From positions 1-64,000 of the forward strand of contig VHBB01000005.1 in assembly GCA_016872155.1 (NCBI GenBank): a stretch of 64,000 bases of DNA. Direction: 5' to 3'. The notes under the pieces were generated by a model that was given only the letters and a program-made list of their open reading frames with translations, did not search any database and was not told where the DNA came from. A program made the translations under genes and the position numbers. Of this stretch, positions 26,631 to 35,761 are shown piece after piece; within the stretch, counting starts at the first letter, position 1; each line of letters starts with the position of its first letter. The DNA comes from Sphingomonadales bacterium. Lineage in GTDB: Bacteria; Bacteroidota; Bacteroidia; Chitinophagales; Chitinophagaceae.

Positions 26631-27977
26631 TTATTTCTTAGGGGTCTTTAACTCTTTTTCGCTCACACTCCACTCGGCTAGTTTATCGCCTTTATTACCC
26701 ATGTACTCTATCTTGAGTACACGCGCTCCCTTGGGCCCGCTAATCGAGAGCTTACCATAATTGTGTTTTTGATCGACCCCCAACACGCGGTAGGGATTAT
26801 TTTTTTCGGCTCCCCCAAATACATGCGTGGCCGAGGTAAGCGGAGAGACCGTAATATCATAGAGTGGATAGGTGCCCGGGCGATCTACTTTAATGATCTC
26901 GCTGTGATGACGATCACCGGTCAAAAAGACCACGCCATTTATAGAATACGACTGCAAGAAATTTATAAACTCGTAGTACTCGGCCGGAAAATCGGGCCAG
27001 CAATCAAAAGGCGAAACCGGGTTCAATACCTGGCTGCCTACAGCAATGATCTTAAAGGGTGCATTACTGCTAAGCAACGCCGATTTAAGCCAATCTAATT
27101 GCTCGCGACCGATCATGATCTTATTGGGATTGGGTTTACCATTGACCGAGTCACGCTCGTTATCGGCACTGCGCCACCAGCGATCATCGACTAAGAAAAA
27201 ATCGGCATCCCCATAGCTATATTGCGTGTAGATGCCTTGCCCGTTCATACCCGAAGAAGGATTACTAAAGTAGCTGTTAAAGACCTTGCGACTAGTCTCT
27301 TTAAGATGATAAGAGGCTCCCATGTTATTAGGACCATAGTCGTGATCGTCCCAAATGCCAATATGCGACATGGCCTTGAGCAATGGCTGCAGCGTGGGAG
27401 TAGCCCGGTCGTGACTGGCGCGGTACCAAAGACCCCACTCGCTATAATAATCTGCCTCGCGGGTGTACCAGGCATCGCCCAGCCAAAACATAAACGATGC
27501 TTTCTCGCGGGCCATCGCTAAAAAAATAGAATCATTGCTCCCATAGGGAGTACCGGGCCGGTCGTAAGCAGGGTCATTGATATACGAACAAGAGCCGGCC
27601 AGAAAACTAAAATCCGGAGCCGGACTGCGCCATTGCCAGAGCAGCTTAGTGGTAAACTCGCCACCATAGCCACTACTTTTTCCGTTGGTTAGCAGTGCAT
27701 ATTCGTAGGTGGTATTGGGCTCTAATCCTCCGACCATAAATTGAATGGGATTAAAAGGCTGACCCAGTGATCCCCTATAGGGCACCTCGAAAAAAACCTT
27801 GTCTCCTTTTTTGTTAACGCGCAAAGCGGCCGTTTTTACTAGGGGGGATACTTCGACCCAGACCTTGGCATCGCGTAATTCTACGGGGCCCAACATGGGT
27901 CCGGACACCACAAGAGATTGTGCGGCTACAAGAAATTGAATAAAAACAGAAGCAAACAAGAGGGATAGACTGCGCAT
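26631..27977 (-). CDS. PhoD-like alkaline phosphatase/phosphodiesterase family protein
   Basis: The 448-residue product has a signal peptide (about 1-19). An N-terminal beta-sandwich of PhoD N type follows (..GGLEPNTTYEYALL..GEFTTK), then a metallophosphoesterase domain. Metal-binding motifs are FMFWLGDAWY, GIWDDHDYGPNN and FLTGDRHHSE, giving the Asp, Asn and His ligands of a bimetal (Fe/Ca type) site. PhoD-family enzymes release phosphate from phosphodiesters or phosphomonoesters in the periplasm or outside the cell. An exact -7 element precedes the gene. The substrate is not predictable. Confidence 0.9.
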   Translation of the reverse strand: MRSLSLLFASVFIQFLVAAQSLVVSGPMLGPVELRDAKVWVEVSPLVKTAALRVNKKGDKVFFEVPYRGSLGQPFNPIQFMVGGLEPNTTYEYALLTNGKSSGYGGEFTTKLLWQWRSPAPDFSFLAGSCSYINDPAYDRPGTPYGSNDSIFLAMAREKASFMFWLGDAWYTREADYYSEWGLWYRASHDRATPTLQPLLKAMSHIGIWDDHDYGPNNMGASYHLKETSRKVFNSYFSNPSSGMNGQGIYTQYSYGDADFFLVDDRWWRSADNERDSVNGKPNPNKIMIGREQLDWLKSALLSSNAPFKIIAVGSQVLNPVSPFDCWPDFPAEYYEFINFLQSYSINGVVFLTGDRHHSEIIKVDRPGTYPLYDITVSPLTSATHVFGGAEKNNPYRVLGVDQKHNYGKLSISGPKGARVLKIEYMGNKGDKLAEWSVSEKELKTPKK

Positions 27978-27992
27978 CGGAGCGATTTTTTA

Positions 27993-28000
27993 CAAAGTTA
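27993..28000 (-). promoter_or_regulatory. -7 element of the PhoD-like gene
   Basis: On the minus strand it reads TAACTTTG, an exact TAnnTTTG match, 15 bases before the ATG at 27977. No -33 element was recognised. Confidence 0.4.
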
Positions 28001-28024
28001 CTTGCAAAAAACCCGAATTGTCTG

Positions 28025-28378
28025 TTACTTTTTTATGGGGCGGGTCACCGTCCAGGTACCCTCGTTGTTGCGAAGAAACAATCGGTAATTACCTTCTGCA
28101 GACATGGACATGTCGAAACGGATTCGGTTTTCTCCGGCTACGAGTTTAACCTTCTTTTTCTCGACCACCCAGCCAATGCTGTGGGTCAATGCGGCTTCGA
28201 TATAGTCCTCACCTGGAGAGCCGATCTTAACCACCAAAACGGTCTTGTTGGAATCAAGAGAGGCGCTCAGCAGCGATAGATTATCGTAAGTAACCGGGGT
28301 AGAGCGTTGTTGGGCACCAGCACTAATGCTTAGAAAGACCAACAATAAAAATGACAGAGATTTTATAAGTTTTTCCAT
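28025..28378 (-). CDS. Small secreted protein of unknown function
   Basis: The 117-residue product has a clear signal peptide (about 1-22, ..SISAGAQ). The mature part of about 95 residues is beta-rich (TVLVVKIGS, WVVEKKKVKLVAG, GNYRLFLRNNEGTWTVTRPIKK) and may form one Ig-like or lipocalin-like sandwich. No Cys remains after cleavage. It ends in a strand followed by a basic tail, not in a T9SS sorting domain. It could be co-transcribed with the phosphatase gene that follows on the same strand after 47 bases, but each has its own -7 element. Confidence 0.7.
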   Translation of the reverse strand: MEKLIKSLSFLLLVFLSISAGAQQRSTPVTYDNLSLLSASLDSNKTVLVVKIGSPGEDYIEAALTHSIGWVVEKKKVKLVAGENRIRFDMSMSAEGNYRLFLRNNEGTWTVTRPIKK

Positions 28379-28392
28379 GGCTTCTTAGACCA

Positions 28393-28400
28393 CAAAACTA
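28393..28400 (-). promoter_or_regulatory. -7 element of the small secreted protein gene
   Basis: On the minus strand it reads TAGTTTTG, an exact TAnnTTTG match, 14 bases before the ATG at 28378. Confidence 0.4.
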
Positions 28401-28462
28401 GGTAATAGTTAATTACTAACCATTAACTTCTGGAAAAAAAGTTCAGGAAAAAATACTCTTAA

Positions 28463-29404
28463 CTATTTGTTCATCATCTGCTTAGCCTCTATACTAAGCG
28501 TAGCATGCGGAACGGCCCTTAAACGTGCCTTATCGATTAATTTCCCGGTAAGACGGCAGATCCCGTAGGTCTTATTTTCGATGCGCATCATTGCCTTTTC
28601 GAGGTGATCGATAAAGGTAATTTGACGGCTGGCCATCTGAGAAAGCTGCTCTCTTTCCATACTCACACTACCGTCTTCCATGGTCATATAGCGGGCATCG
28701 TCCATATCGCCACCCTGGTCTTTTCGGGTAATTAATCCTTGAAGATAGGTTAGCTCTTTTTTGGCGGCATCGAGCTTACGCATTATGATCTCTCTAAACT
28801 CAGCCAGATCTGCTTCTGAGTACCGCTGGGTAGGTCCGTTGGCAACGGGTTGCAAACGGGCATCCAACACCGACTTGGTAAACTCAGGTTCGTATTTAAC
28901 GGCGCTCTTGGTACTGGTCTTAGGAATGACCATCTTGGCCGGACGGGGAGGTTCTTTCTTAATAACGGGTTTTACTTTGGGCTTGATAGATACCAGCGAA
29001 CTAGGATCTACCCCTCCTTTTTTAGCAGGAGCGGCGGGCTTTACAGGAGACTTTGCAGCGGGGGCTGGCATTTTGCCGACCGGCTTGGCAGCGGGTTTCG
29101 CGGGGGCCTTAGCAACGGCCTTAGCAACGGGCTTGGCAACGGGCTTAGCCGCAGACTTTGCAGCGGGTTTCGCGACGGGTTTCGCAACAGGCTTAGCATT
29201 TCCCTTCGAGGCAGCTTTCTTTACCAACGGTTTAACCACTTTTTTCGCAGCGGGTTTGGCCGCGGGCTTTTTAGGGGCTGCTTTTTTAGGAGCTGCCTTT
29301 GCAATTTTTTTTGTTGCGGGTTTTGCTACTGCTTTTTTTGCAGCAGGCTTGGCGGGCTTCTTAGGGGCTGCCTTTTTAGGAGCCGGTTTCTTTTTCACTG
29401 CCAT
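28463..29404 (-). CDS. DksA/TraR-like protein with long Lys-Ala-Pro histone-H1-like tail
   Basis: The 313-residue product has two parts. Residues 1 to about 130 are almost only Lys, Ala and Pro in PAKPAAKK/KPVAKP-type repeats, very basic and disordered, like histone-H1-type bacterial proteins. Residues about 190-313 match the DksA/TraR coiled-coil plus globular domain: YSEADLAEFREIIMRKLD.., MEREQLSQMASRQ, and YGICRLTGKLIDKARLRAVPHAT. In DksA the last segment is a four-Cys zinc finger; here only one Cys remains, so zinc binding is probably lost. DksA-like proteins bind RNA polymerase through its secondary channel. The tail suggests DNA or RNA binding as well. It starts two bases after the ileS stop and is surely co-transcribed with it. 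Confidence 0.88.
   Translation of the reverse strand: MAVKKKPAPKKAAPKKPAKPAAKKAVAKPATKKIAKAAPKKAAPKKPAAKPAAKKVVKPLVKKAASKGNAKPVAKPVAKPAAKSAAKPVAKPVAKAVAKAPAKPAAKPVGKMPAPAAKSPVKPAAPAKKGGVDPSSLVSIKPKVKPVIKKEPPRPAKMVIPKTSTKSAVKYEPEFTKSVLDARLQPVANGPTQRYSEADLAEFREIIMRKLDAAKKELTYLQGLITRKDQGGDMDDARYMTMEDGSVSMEREQLSQMASRQITFIDHLEKAMMRIENKTYGICRLTGKLIDKARLRAVPHATLSIEAKQMMNK
29010..29404 (-). repeat. Low-complexity Lys/Ala/Pro coding repeat
   Basis: A run of imperfect 9-15-base units encodes the AKP-rich tail of the DksA-like protein. On the plus strand it appears as repeated GGCTTAGCAACGG / GGGTTTCGC patterns. Such tracts vary in length between strains by slippage. Confidence 0.8.
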
Positions 29405-29406
29405 GA

Positions 29407-32400
29407 TTAGCCGTTTTTGGTTACAAGCACGTTGATAATTTCGTCGTTAATGTCGATCGCTGTGGCTTGTGACAGCGAAGACTGAAATTCCAGTTTTTCT
29501 GCTAGAATTTCCGCGCAAATATAGGCTTTAAAATTAGCCAGCGCATCTGTTAAAGATGCGGGGGCCATAACCTGAACAAGGATTTTGTCGGTGAGTTCGA
29601 ATCCAGCGTCTTTTCTGATCTTCTGAATGCGGTTAACGAACTCACGCGCAATGCCTTCGGCCGCTAATTCGGGGGTGATGGTAATATCGAGGGCCACGGT
29701 CAATTTTCCTTTTGAGGCGACCGTCCAGCCGGGAATATCCTCACTGGTAATGTCGGTGTCAGAAAGTAGCAGCGTTACCGGACCTTCTTCGAATGAGAGG
29801 GTGTATTGTCCCTCTTTTTCTAATTGGGCTATCTCGGCTTGCGAAAACGAAGCCAGCGCTGCGCTTACCGCTTTCATTTTTGAACCCAGCTTTTTACCCA
29901 GGGCCACAAAGTTGGGCTTGATCTTTTTGCTAATAAATGTATTGTCGGCTTGCAAGTACGAGATCTCTTTTACATTCACCTCGGCCTTAATGAGCGCTTC
30001 TACCGCTTCTAGCTGTGACTGCATAGAGGTATCAAGCACCGGAATCAATACTTTTTGTAAGGGCTGACGCACTTTGATATTTACTTTTTTGCGAAGCGAA
30101 AGCACCAGCGAAGAAGCATCTTGTGCCAGTTGCATACGCTCTTCGAGCGGCCTGTCGATATAATTTTCATCGGCTACCGGATAAAGAACATGATGCACAG
30201 ATTGCTGAGAATGGCGGCCGGTAATGGTATTTAGTTCGTTAAAAAGTGCATCACTAAAGAAAGGAGAAATGGGAGCCATTAAGCGGAGCACCGTCTCCAT
30301 ACATTCATATAAAGTTTGATAAGCAGCGATCTTGTCTTGCGAATACTCCCCTTTCCAGAAGCGACGGCGACAGAGTCGTACATACCAGTTACTGAGTTGT
30401 TCGTCGACGAAATCTTCTAGCAGACGTCCGGCCGCGGTGGGTTCGTATTCATTCATCAATGTAGTAACCCTTGCCGTTAGCGTATGCAAACAAGAGAGAA
30501 TCCAGCGATCGATCTCGGGTCGGTCGTTGCTTGCGATCGGCGCCTCTTTGTAGGTGAATCCATCTACATTGGCATACAAGACAAAAAATTGATAGGTATT
30601 GTACAGCGTACCAAAAAACTTGCGCTGCACTTCGCGAATACCTTCGCTGTCGAAACGAAGATTATCCCAAGGAGAAGCATTCGTTATTAGATACCAGCGG
30701 GTGGCATCGGCTCCAAAACTATCAATGGTAGCGAACGGATCGACCACATTGCCGAGTCGCTTGCTCATCTTGTTTCCATTTTTGTCGAGCACCAATCCGT
30801 TACTGACCACGGTTTGATAAGCCACCGAATCGAAGAGCAATCCGGCAATGGCATGCAGGGTGTAAAACCAACCGCGCGTCTGGTCTACGCCCTCGGCAAT
30901 AAAACTGGCCGGAAAAGAATGTTCATCGGCTCCGCTATTTTTATTGAGCGCATGATAGCGGAAAAAATTTTCGGGACTCAAGGGGCCATATTTTCCAGAC
31001 GAAGTATCCGGTAGTCCCCATTGGGCATAGGGCATGGCCCCGGAATCGAACCACACATCGATCAGGTCGGGCACGCGGCGCATGGGTTTACCCGAAGCGC
31101 TCACCAAGACAATTTCATCTACATAGGGCTTGTGCAGATCGCTCACCACTGCATCAATACGAGCGGCCAGATCGGGGGCATCTTTTTTACAGTTGCCTAT
31201 TTCGTGGCCAGCCGCCACACTGCGGGCAATCTCTTCTTTTAATTGAGCGATCGATCCAATACAAATAGTCTCTTCGCCGTCTTCGGTGCGCCAGATAGGA
31301 AGGGGTGTTCCCCAATAGCGGCTGCGACTCAGGTTCCAGTCGACCATATTCTCGAGCCAATTACCAAAGCGGCCTTCGCCCGTCGAGGCAGGTTTCCACT
31401 GAATGGTCTTATTGAGTGCCACCATGCGATCTCGTAAAGCCGTGGTACGAATAAACCACGCATCGAGCGGATAATACAAAATAGGTTTATCGGTGCGCCA
31501 GCAATGCGGATACGAGTGCTCGTACTTTTCTACTTTAAACGCCCTGTTCTCTTTTTTAAGTTTAACAGAGATGTCGATATTAACATCCACATACCCCGGT
31601 TCGTTTTTATAATCTTTTACATAACGCCCACTAAACTCGCCCACTCCGTTAATGAATTTTCCTTCGCGATCGACCAATGTCAATAGTCCAATGCCATATT
31701 TCTTTCCGACCTTATAGTCATCGGCACCAAATGCAGGAGCCGTGTGAACGATACCGGTACCGTCTTGGGTAGTAACGAAACTATCGGTAAGCACTCTAAA
31801 GGGGCGCGCACCCGGCGTGTTCGCTTCTATGGCAGCCGGACTATTGGCTTCGAAGGGTAATAATTGTTGATAGTGGCACTCTTCGAGTTGCGCACCCGAA
31901 AACGTAGAGAGGATCTTCCAAGGCAAGATCTTTATTTTCTCTTGGCCCGCTTCGATAGGCTGGTTCTCTCCTTCGGGCTTAAAATATTTTGAAAGAAGCG
32001 CGGTTGCCAGCACAACATTGACCGGTAAAAAGGTATAGGGGTTGATGGTGCTGACCAACGCATATTCGATTTGTGCGCCCACGGTAAGCCCCAGGTTAGA
32101 GGGTAAGGTCCAAGGTGTGGTGGTCCACGCTAATAAAAAAATATCGTTGGAAACAGTCGAAGCCTCGGGCCGTTGGTCTTGCTGTTTTAACTGATCGAAT
32201 AAAAACTGCGAACGATCGCTTTGCTCCAGCTTGAACATGGCTACGCAGCTGGTATCCTTTACGTCTTTGTAGGTGCCGGGCTGATTGAGTTCGTGCGAAC
32301 TAAGCCCCGTACCGGCCGCCGGAGAATAGGGCTGAATGCTAACGCTCTCGTAGAGTAATCCTTTTTTATATAGCTCACTTAGCAACCACCACAGCGTCTC

Positions 32401-32874
32401 GATATAACTACTTTCGAAAGTTATGTACGGATGTTGCAGGTCTACCCAATAGCCCATCTTGCGCGTAATCGTATCCCATTTATCTTTATAACGAAGCACG
32501 GCCTCGCGACAAGCCTTATTGTACTCGGCCACCGAGATCTTGACCCCAATATCTTCTTTGGTAATCCCCAATTCTTTTTCGACACCCAACTCTACAGGAA
32601 GCCCGTGCGTATCCCATCCTCCCTTTCTCTTTACCTGAAAACCTTGCATGGTCTTGTAGCGACAGACCATGTCTTTTAACGTGCGCGAAATAACGTGATG
32701 AATTCCGGGCATACCATTGGCACTGGGAGGCCCTTCGTAAAACACAAAGGGAGTAGACCCCTCGCGCAGCGATACGCTTTTCTCAAAGGCTTGGTGGGCG
32801 CTCCAGCGCTCCAGCACTTCTTTTTCGATGGCCGGCAGGTTAAGACCCGTAAACTCTCTGTACTTGGTACTCAT
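29407..32874 (-). CDS. ileS: Isoleucyl-tRNA synthetase
   Basis: The 1155-residue class I synthetase charges tRNA-Ile and edits Val-tRNA-Ile. The HIGH-type motif reads GMPGIHHVISRTLKD near residue 60, followed by GGWDTHGLPVELGVEKELG. The editing (CP1) domain has TTPWTLPSNLGL. The KMSKS loop is NKMSKRLGNVVDP. The length and the long C-terminal region without the Cys-rich zinc site of the E. coli type fit the eukaryote-like IleS type usual in Bacteroidota. It is 18 bases downstream of the DUF4920 gene and two bases upstream of the DksA-like gene. Confidence 0.97.
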   Translation of the reverse strand: MSTKYREFTGLNLPAIEKEVLERWSAHQAFEKSVSLREGSTPFVFYEGPPSANGMPGIHHVISRTLKDMVCRYKTMQGFQVKRKGGWDTHGLPVELGVEKELGITKEDIGVKISVAEYNKACREAVLRYKDKWDTITRKMGYWVDLQHPYITFESSYIETLWWLLSELYKKGLLYESVSIQPYSPAAGTGLSSHELNQPGTYKDVKDTSCVAMFKLEQSDRSQFLFDQLKQQDQRPEASTVSNDIFLLAWTTTPWTLPSNLGLTVGAQIEYALVSTINPYTFLPVNVVLATALLSKYFKPEGENQPIEAGQEKIKILPWKILSTFSGAQLEECHYQQLLPFEANSPAAIEANTPGARPFRVLTDSFVTTQDGTGIVHTAPAFGADDYKVGKKYGIGLLTLVDREGKFINGVGEFSGRYVKDYKNEPGYVDVNIDISVKLKKENRAFKVEKYEHSYPHCWRTDKPILYYPLDAWFIRTTALRDRMVALNKTIQWKPASTGEGRFGNWLENMVDWNLSRSRYWGTPLPIWRTEDGEETICIGSIAQLKEEIARSVAAGHEIGNCKKDAPDLAARIDAVVSDLHKPYVDEIVLVSASGKPMRRVPDLIDVWFDSGAMPYAQWGLPDTSSGKYGPLSPENFFRYHALNKNSGADEHSFPASFIAEGVDQTRGWFYTLHAIAGLLFDSVAYQTVVSNGLVLDKNGNKMSKRLGNVVDPFATIDSFGADATRWYLITNASPWDNLRFDSEGIREVQRKFFGTLYNTYQFFVLYANVDGFTYKEAPIASNDRPEIDRWILSCLHTLTARVTTLMNEYEPTAAGRLLEDFVDEQLSNWYVRLCRRRFWKGEYSQDKIAAYQTLYECMETVLRLMAPISPFFSDALFNELNTITGRHSQQSVHHVLYPVADENYIDRPLEERMQLAQDASSLVLSLRKKVNIKVRQPLQKVLIPVLDTSMQSQLEAVEALIKAEVNVKEISYLQADNTFISKKIKPNFVALGKKLGSKMKAVSAALASFSQAEIAQLEKEGQYTLSFEEGPVTLLLSDTDITSEDIPGWTVASKGKLTVALDITITPELAAEGIAREFVNRIQKIRKDAGFELTDKILVQVMAPASLTDALANFKAYICAEILAEKLEFQSSLSQATAIDINDEIINVLVTKNG

Positions 32875-32892
32875 AGCAGCGAACCGCCCCGC

Positions 32893-33369
32893 TTATTGGG
32901 CAATCATAATACCCTTGGCCGTAATGCGGACCTCTTTTTGAGGTTCCTTAATGGCGTCGATCTCGGCCTGCGATTTCTTGGCATCTTCTGCGTAGTGCTT
33001 TAGTTCGGCCACCGAGGTGGTCTTACTCTTTGCCTCGCCATCTATGATCACCTTCTTGCCCTTGGCGGCCAGGGGCAAAAAGAATCCATAATCCTTCATT
33101 TTTACCATTACCTCTTGACCGGCGGGCAGCTCTAGCTTAAGCCAGCAGCCCTTTTTCTCGCACACTTCTTTTACCGTGGCCACGATCTTGACGTCGGCAA
33201 AATCATACCCTCCCATCACTTTTTTGACCACATCGGTCAGGGCCAATGCGCCTTCTGGATTTACTTTTTCTCCATAAAAATCACCCGGCTTGGCATCACC
33301 GGCCGGAGGTTGAGCCGAGGCACCCAAGGTGGCACCGATCAGCAGGCAGACGAATACTATCTTTTTCAT
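32893..33369 (-). CDS. DUF4920 periplasmic protein
   Basis: The 158-residue product has a signal peptide (about 1-19, ..GASAQ). The mature part is a beta-rich fold with the conserved CEKKGCWLKLEL motif. That C-x4-C pair followed by Trp could be a disulfide or a metal site. KGKKVIIDGEAKSKTTSV.ELKHYAEDAK follows. I recall this as DUF4920, described as an OB-like metal- or ligand-binding family without known function. It is the last gene of the haem-lipoprotein/YceI/DUF5777 set, and ileS starts 18 bases after it. Confidence 0.85.
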   Translation of the reverse strand: MKKIVFVCLLIGATLGASAQPPAGDAKPGDFYGEKVNPEGALALTDVVKKVMGGYDFADVKIVATVKEVCEKKGCWLKLELPAGQEVMVKMKDYGFFLPLAAKGKKVIIDGEAKSKTTSVAELKHYAEDAKKSQAEIDAIKEPQKEVRITAKGIMIAQ

Positions 33370-33412
33370 AAAAAGCAGTTTAGAATTGAGCGGCGAAGGT
33401 ACAAAAAACAGC

Positions 33413-34318
33413 CTAGTCGAGTTTGGACTTTTTTAGCTGAAACATCCTCGACAGGTTAAAGCCAAAGCGCACCTGCCCCTGCCCCCACTGTCCGGTGGTT
33501 TCGGTAATAAAGGCCCTTTCGTTCATGCCCACCGCATTAGACACATGCAACTGAAACACGTGGCCCCCGGTCTCAATATCAATTCCGAAAGAAAGAGGAT
33601 TGTAATACCCTGTCTCGGGCAATCCGTCGAGTACATAGGTATAGTCCCAGGTAAGGGCCATGCGCTTAGAAAGCTTAAGACGACCACCAAAACCCAGTCC
33701 CACAATATCGTTCTTATCGGTGGCCAGTTGTACCAGGTTCTTATGCACCACCGTGGGCATCACTTGCAGCGAAAGTGCCTCGCTGAATTTTCTACCGATG
33801 ATCAACTGATTGTAATACGCCAGCCGCGAGGTAAAATAGTTTTGACGCGTTGGATCGGCCCATGGAAGCCCGTCCATGGTAATTCCTGAAACCAAGGCTA
33901 CGGTAACGGGAGAAGAGCCCGGACCGGTCGACTGACAAATGGGGGCATATTTAATAAAGGCATCCACTTCTTTTTTGTACGTGCTTCTGCCCACGCCGAC
34001 CATTAGGTTATGGAGCAATCCAAAATCAAAACTCATTCGCATGCTGGCCTGATCGAGTCCAAAAAAATTCTTGTAGCCCTGGTCGAGCGATCCAAATCGG
34101 TGCAAAATCCTAAAATCCATGGTGCCCGGATTAATAAACTCCATGGAGTGACTATTGATGACCCGCGACGACTTGAATGCATATTTGACTCGTTGCTTCT
34201 TGGGTTTTTCTTCGCCCAATAAAGAGAGCAGATCGTCTTGTGCATAGAGGGCCAGCGAAGCATTGAGCCCCATAGCCAATAACAATGCGAACCGAATAAT
34301 AGACGTAGGTCTTCTCAT
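33413..34318 (-). CDS. DUF5777-type outer membrane beta-barrel protein
   Basis: The 301-residue product has a signal peptide (about 1-27, ..ALYAQ), then alternating polar/hydrophobic strands with aromatic girdle residues over its whole length. Examples are MDFRILHRFGSLDQGYKNFFGLDQASMRMSF and a final strand QVRFGFNLSRMF. This fits a barrel of roughly 10-14 strands. The SHSMEFINPGTMDF start is what I recall for DUF5777. The C-terminus continues a few residues past the last aromatic. It sits between the YceI and DUF4920 genes in a tight operon and may be the outer-membrane part of a periplasmic redox or metal-handling system; that role is inference. Confidence 0.83.
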   Translation of the reverse strand: MRRPTSIIRFALLLAMGLNASLALYAQDDLLSLLGEEKPKKQRVKYAFKSSRVINSHSMEFINPGTMDFRILHRFGSLDQGYKNFFGLDQASMRMSFDFGLLHNLMVGVGRSTYKKEVDAFIKYAPICQSTGPGSSPVTVALVSGITMDGLPWADPTRQNYFTSRLAYYNQLIIGRKFSEALSLQVMPTVVHKNLVQLATDKNDIVGLGFGGRLKLSKRMALTWDYTYVLDGLPETGYYNPLSFGIDIETGGHVFQLHVSNAVGMNERAFITETTGQWGQGQVRFGFNLSRMFQLKKSKLD

Positions 34319-34324
34319 GGTATG

Positions 34325-34888
34325 TTAGCTTTTAAGTGGCTCTAGCGTGCATGCCACCGTTATCTTGGTTGTTTTACTGACTTTATCGCTGACCAGGGTC
34401 GGCACCTCTACCTTGTAATCGCCCAACACGGCGGTAAAGCTGGCGCTGGCACTAATCTTTCCTCCTTTAACGGAGATCTTTCCGGGACTCTCCACCTCGC
34501 GCGTCTCGCCATGCAGGGTCAACTTACCTTTTACGGTCACTGTATAGTCGCCATCTTTTGTATAGTTAACGGCGCTATTGTTGGTAATAACTCCCTTAAA
34601 CTCCGCTTTAGGAAACTTATCGCTCTCCAGATAATTTTCATTAAAATGTTCTTGCATCAGCGCGCGCTCAAACGTAAACCCCTTAATAAGCACGGCAAAC
34701 TGAATATTGCCGCTCGCTACATCGAGAACACAGGTAACGGTTTTGTTTACGGCTTCTATTTTTTCGGGAGAAGATGGGGTCGTGGCATTAAAATCAATGC
34801 GTCCTGTTTTGGTAAAAAACTTTTGGGCCTGCACGTTCGTAATCGTTAATAAGAGGGCACCACCGATTAAAAAAATGTTCTTTAACAT
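34325..34888 (-). CDS. YceI-family lipid-binding periplasmic protein
   Basis: The 187-residue product has a signal peptide (about 1-21) and a YceI lipocalin-like beta-barrel: TKTGRIDFNATTP, NIQFAVLIKGFTFERALMQEHF, KFPKAEFKGVI, and GKLTLHGETREV. YceI proteins bind isoprenoid or fatty-acyl chains such as polyisoprenoid quinones. In this operon, next to predicted cytochromes, a quinone- or polyprenoid-carrying role is plausible but unproven. It starts 9 bases after the OB-fold gene and ends six bases before the DUF5777 gene. Confidence 0.92.
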   Translation of the reverse strand: MLKNIFLIGGALLLTITNVQAQKFFTKTGRIDFNATTPSSPEKIEAVNKTVTCVLDVASGNIQFAVLIKGFTFERALMQEHFNENYLESDKFPKAEFKGVITNNSAVNYTKDGDYTVTVKGKLTLHGETREVESPGKISVKGGKISASASFTAVLGDYKVEVPTLVSDKVSKTTKITVACTLEPLKS

Positions 34889-34897
34889 AAAAATGGA

Positions 34898-35359
34898 TTA
34901 ATTATTAACTAATGCGCATCGAACCAACACAATGTCAGATCCGAGCAATTCATCTTTGTTATACCCGCTGCAAATACCTTGTAGCGTTATCGATTTGCCC
35001 TTGGTAAGTGAGGCCTGCTGCAGCGCAAATGAGCTATCCATACTACAGCGCACGGTCGTGCTACCTTCTGTTGAACCAAGCACCAATGTATAGGATTCTT
35101 TTTCGTCGGGGGTGGCGGCCTCGGTAGTTACAACATCGAGCAATACAGCTTGCACACTGATCAATTTATTTACATAGCGAGCCGTGGCACCTGCCTCGTC
35201 TTGCTCAAAATCGGCAATCAGGTCTGCGCCCATAAGCGCGAAATCGGGGGCCGCAGCGGCCGTATCGATCGGGGCTCGGTTGTATTCGCGATACGCATAA
35301 AATGCGCCTAGCAAAGCGACCACCACCAGCAGTAAGAAGAGGATCTTTTTATTTTTCAT
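34898..35359 (-). CDS. OB-fold (tRNA_anti-like) membrane-anchored protein
   Basis: The ATG at 35359 gives 153 residues; a TTG nine bases upstream is less likely. One N-terminal membrane segment (about 5-25) leads to an extracytoplasmic OB-type beta-barrel: GATARYVNKLISVQAVLLDVV, YTLVLGSTEGSTTVRCSM, and GKSITLQGICSGYNKDELLGSDIVLVRC. These match the tRNA_anti-like family, which in spite of its name includes periplasmic proteins. Three Cys are spread through the fold. It lies nine bases from both the haem lipoprotein gene before it and the YceI gene after it. Confidence 0.8.
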   Translation of the reverse strand: MKNKKILFLLLVVVALLGAFYAYREYNRAPIDTAAAAPDFALMGADLIADFEQDEAGATARYVNKLISVQAVLLDVVTTEAATPDEKESYTLVLGSTEGSTTVRCSMDSSFALQQASLTKGKSITLQGICSGYNKDELLGSDIVLVRCALVNN

Positions 35360-35368
35360 GTACAGCAA

Positions 35369-35752
35369 TTAATTATTGGGCATTCCCGCATCGACCCACT
35401 TTTTTATAGTAGCGATCTTGCAGCTGCTCAGTTTAGCGGCACTCTTTGGCATCGGCGAAAATCCGGCAGCATGGTTGATGGTGCCCAACAGTTTTCCGTT
35501 TTGTGCCATGGCCTTATCGGCGGCATAGGTTCCCATCAATTGATTGCCCGACGGAGACGATCCCGCATGACATCCATAACAGCTGCTTTGCAAAATGGGT
35601 ACTACTTTTTGCGTGTAAGAGACCGTACCCACGGTGTCGGTGCAAGGTTGATTCGAAGAAGCTCCATAGAGGGTTTCTTCGTGGTCGTAGTAGCAGGCGG
35701 TAAAAGCAAGCGTAACCAGCAAGCACAGCAAGTAGAGATTTCTTTTTTTCAT
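35369..35752 (-). CDS. Small lipoprotein with one c-type haem motif
   Basis: The ATG at 35752 gives 127 residues. The lipobox is FTAC (Cys20). The haem-binding motif CYGCH is at residues 58-62, and the likely sixth ligand Met is in GFSPMP near residue 99. The last 45 residues (GKLLGTINHAAGFSPMPKSAAKLS..) are close to the end of the neighbouring two-domain lipoprotein, so the two genes arose by duplication. It is probably a membrane-tethered electron carrier in the periplasm. It starts nine bases after the stop of the upstream two-domain gene. Confidence 0.85.
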   Translation of the reverse strand: MKKRNLYLLCLLVTLAFTACYYDHEETLYGASSNQPCTDTVGTVSYTQKVVPILQSSCYGCHAGSSPSGNQLMGTYAADKAMAQNGKLLGTINHAAGFSPMPKSAAKLSSCKIATIKKWVDAGMPNN

Positions 35753-35761
35753 GGCAAGCAA

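Noticed and set aside
28761-29435. 224-codon plus-strand frame rich in Ala, Gly and Phe
   Set aside because: It is the reverse of the Lys/Ala/Pro repeat of the DksA-like gene; low-complexity repeats leave several frames open.
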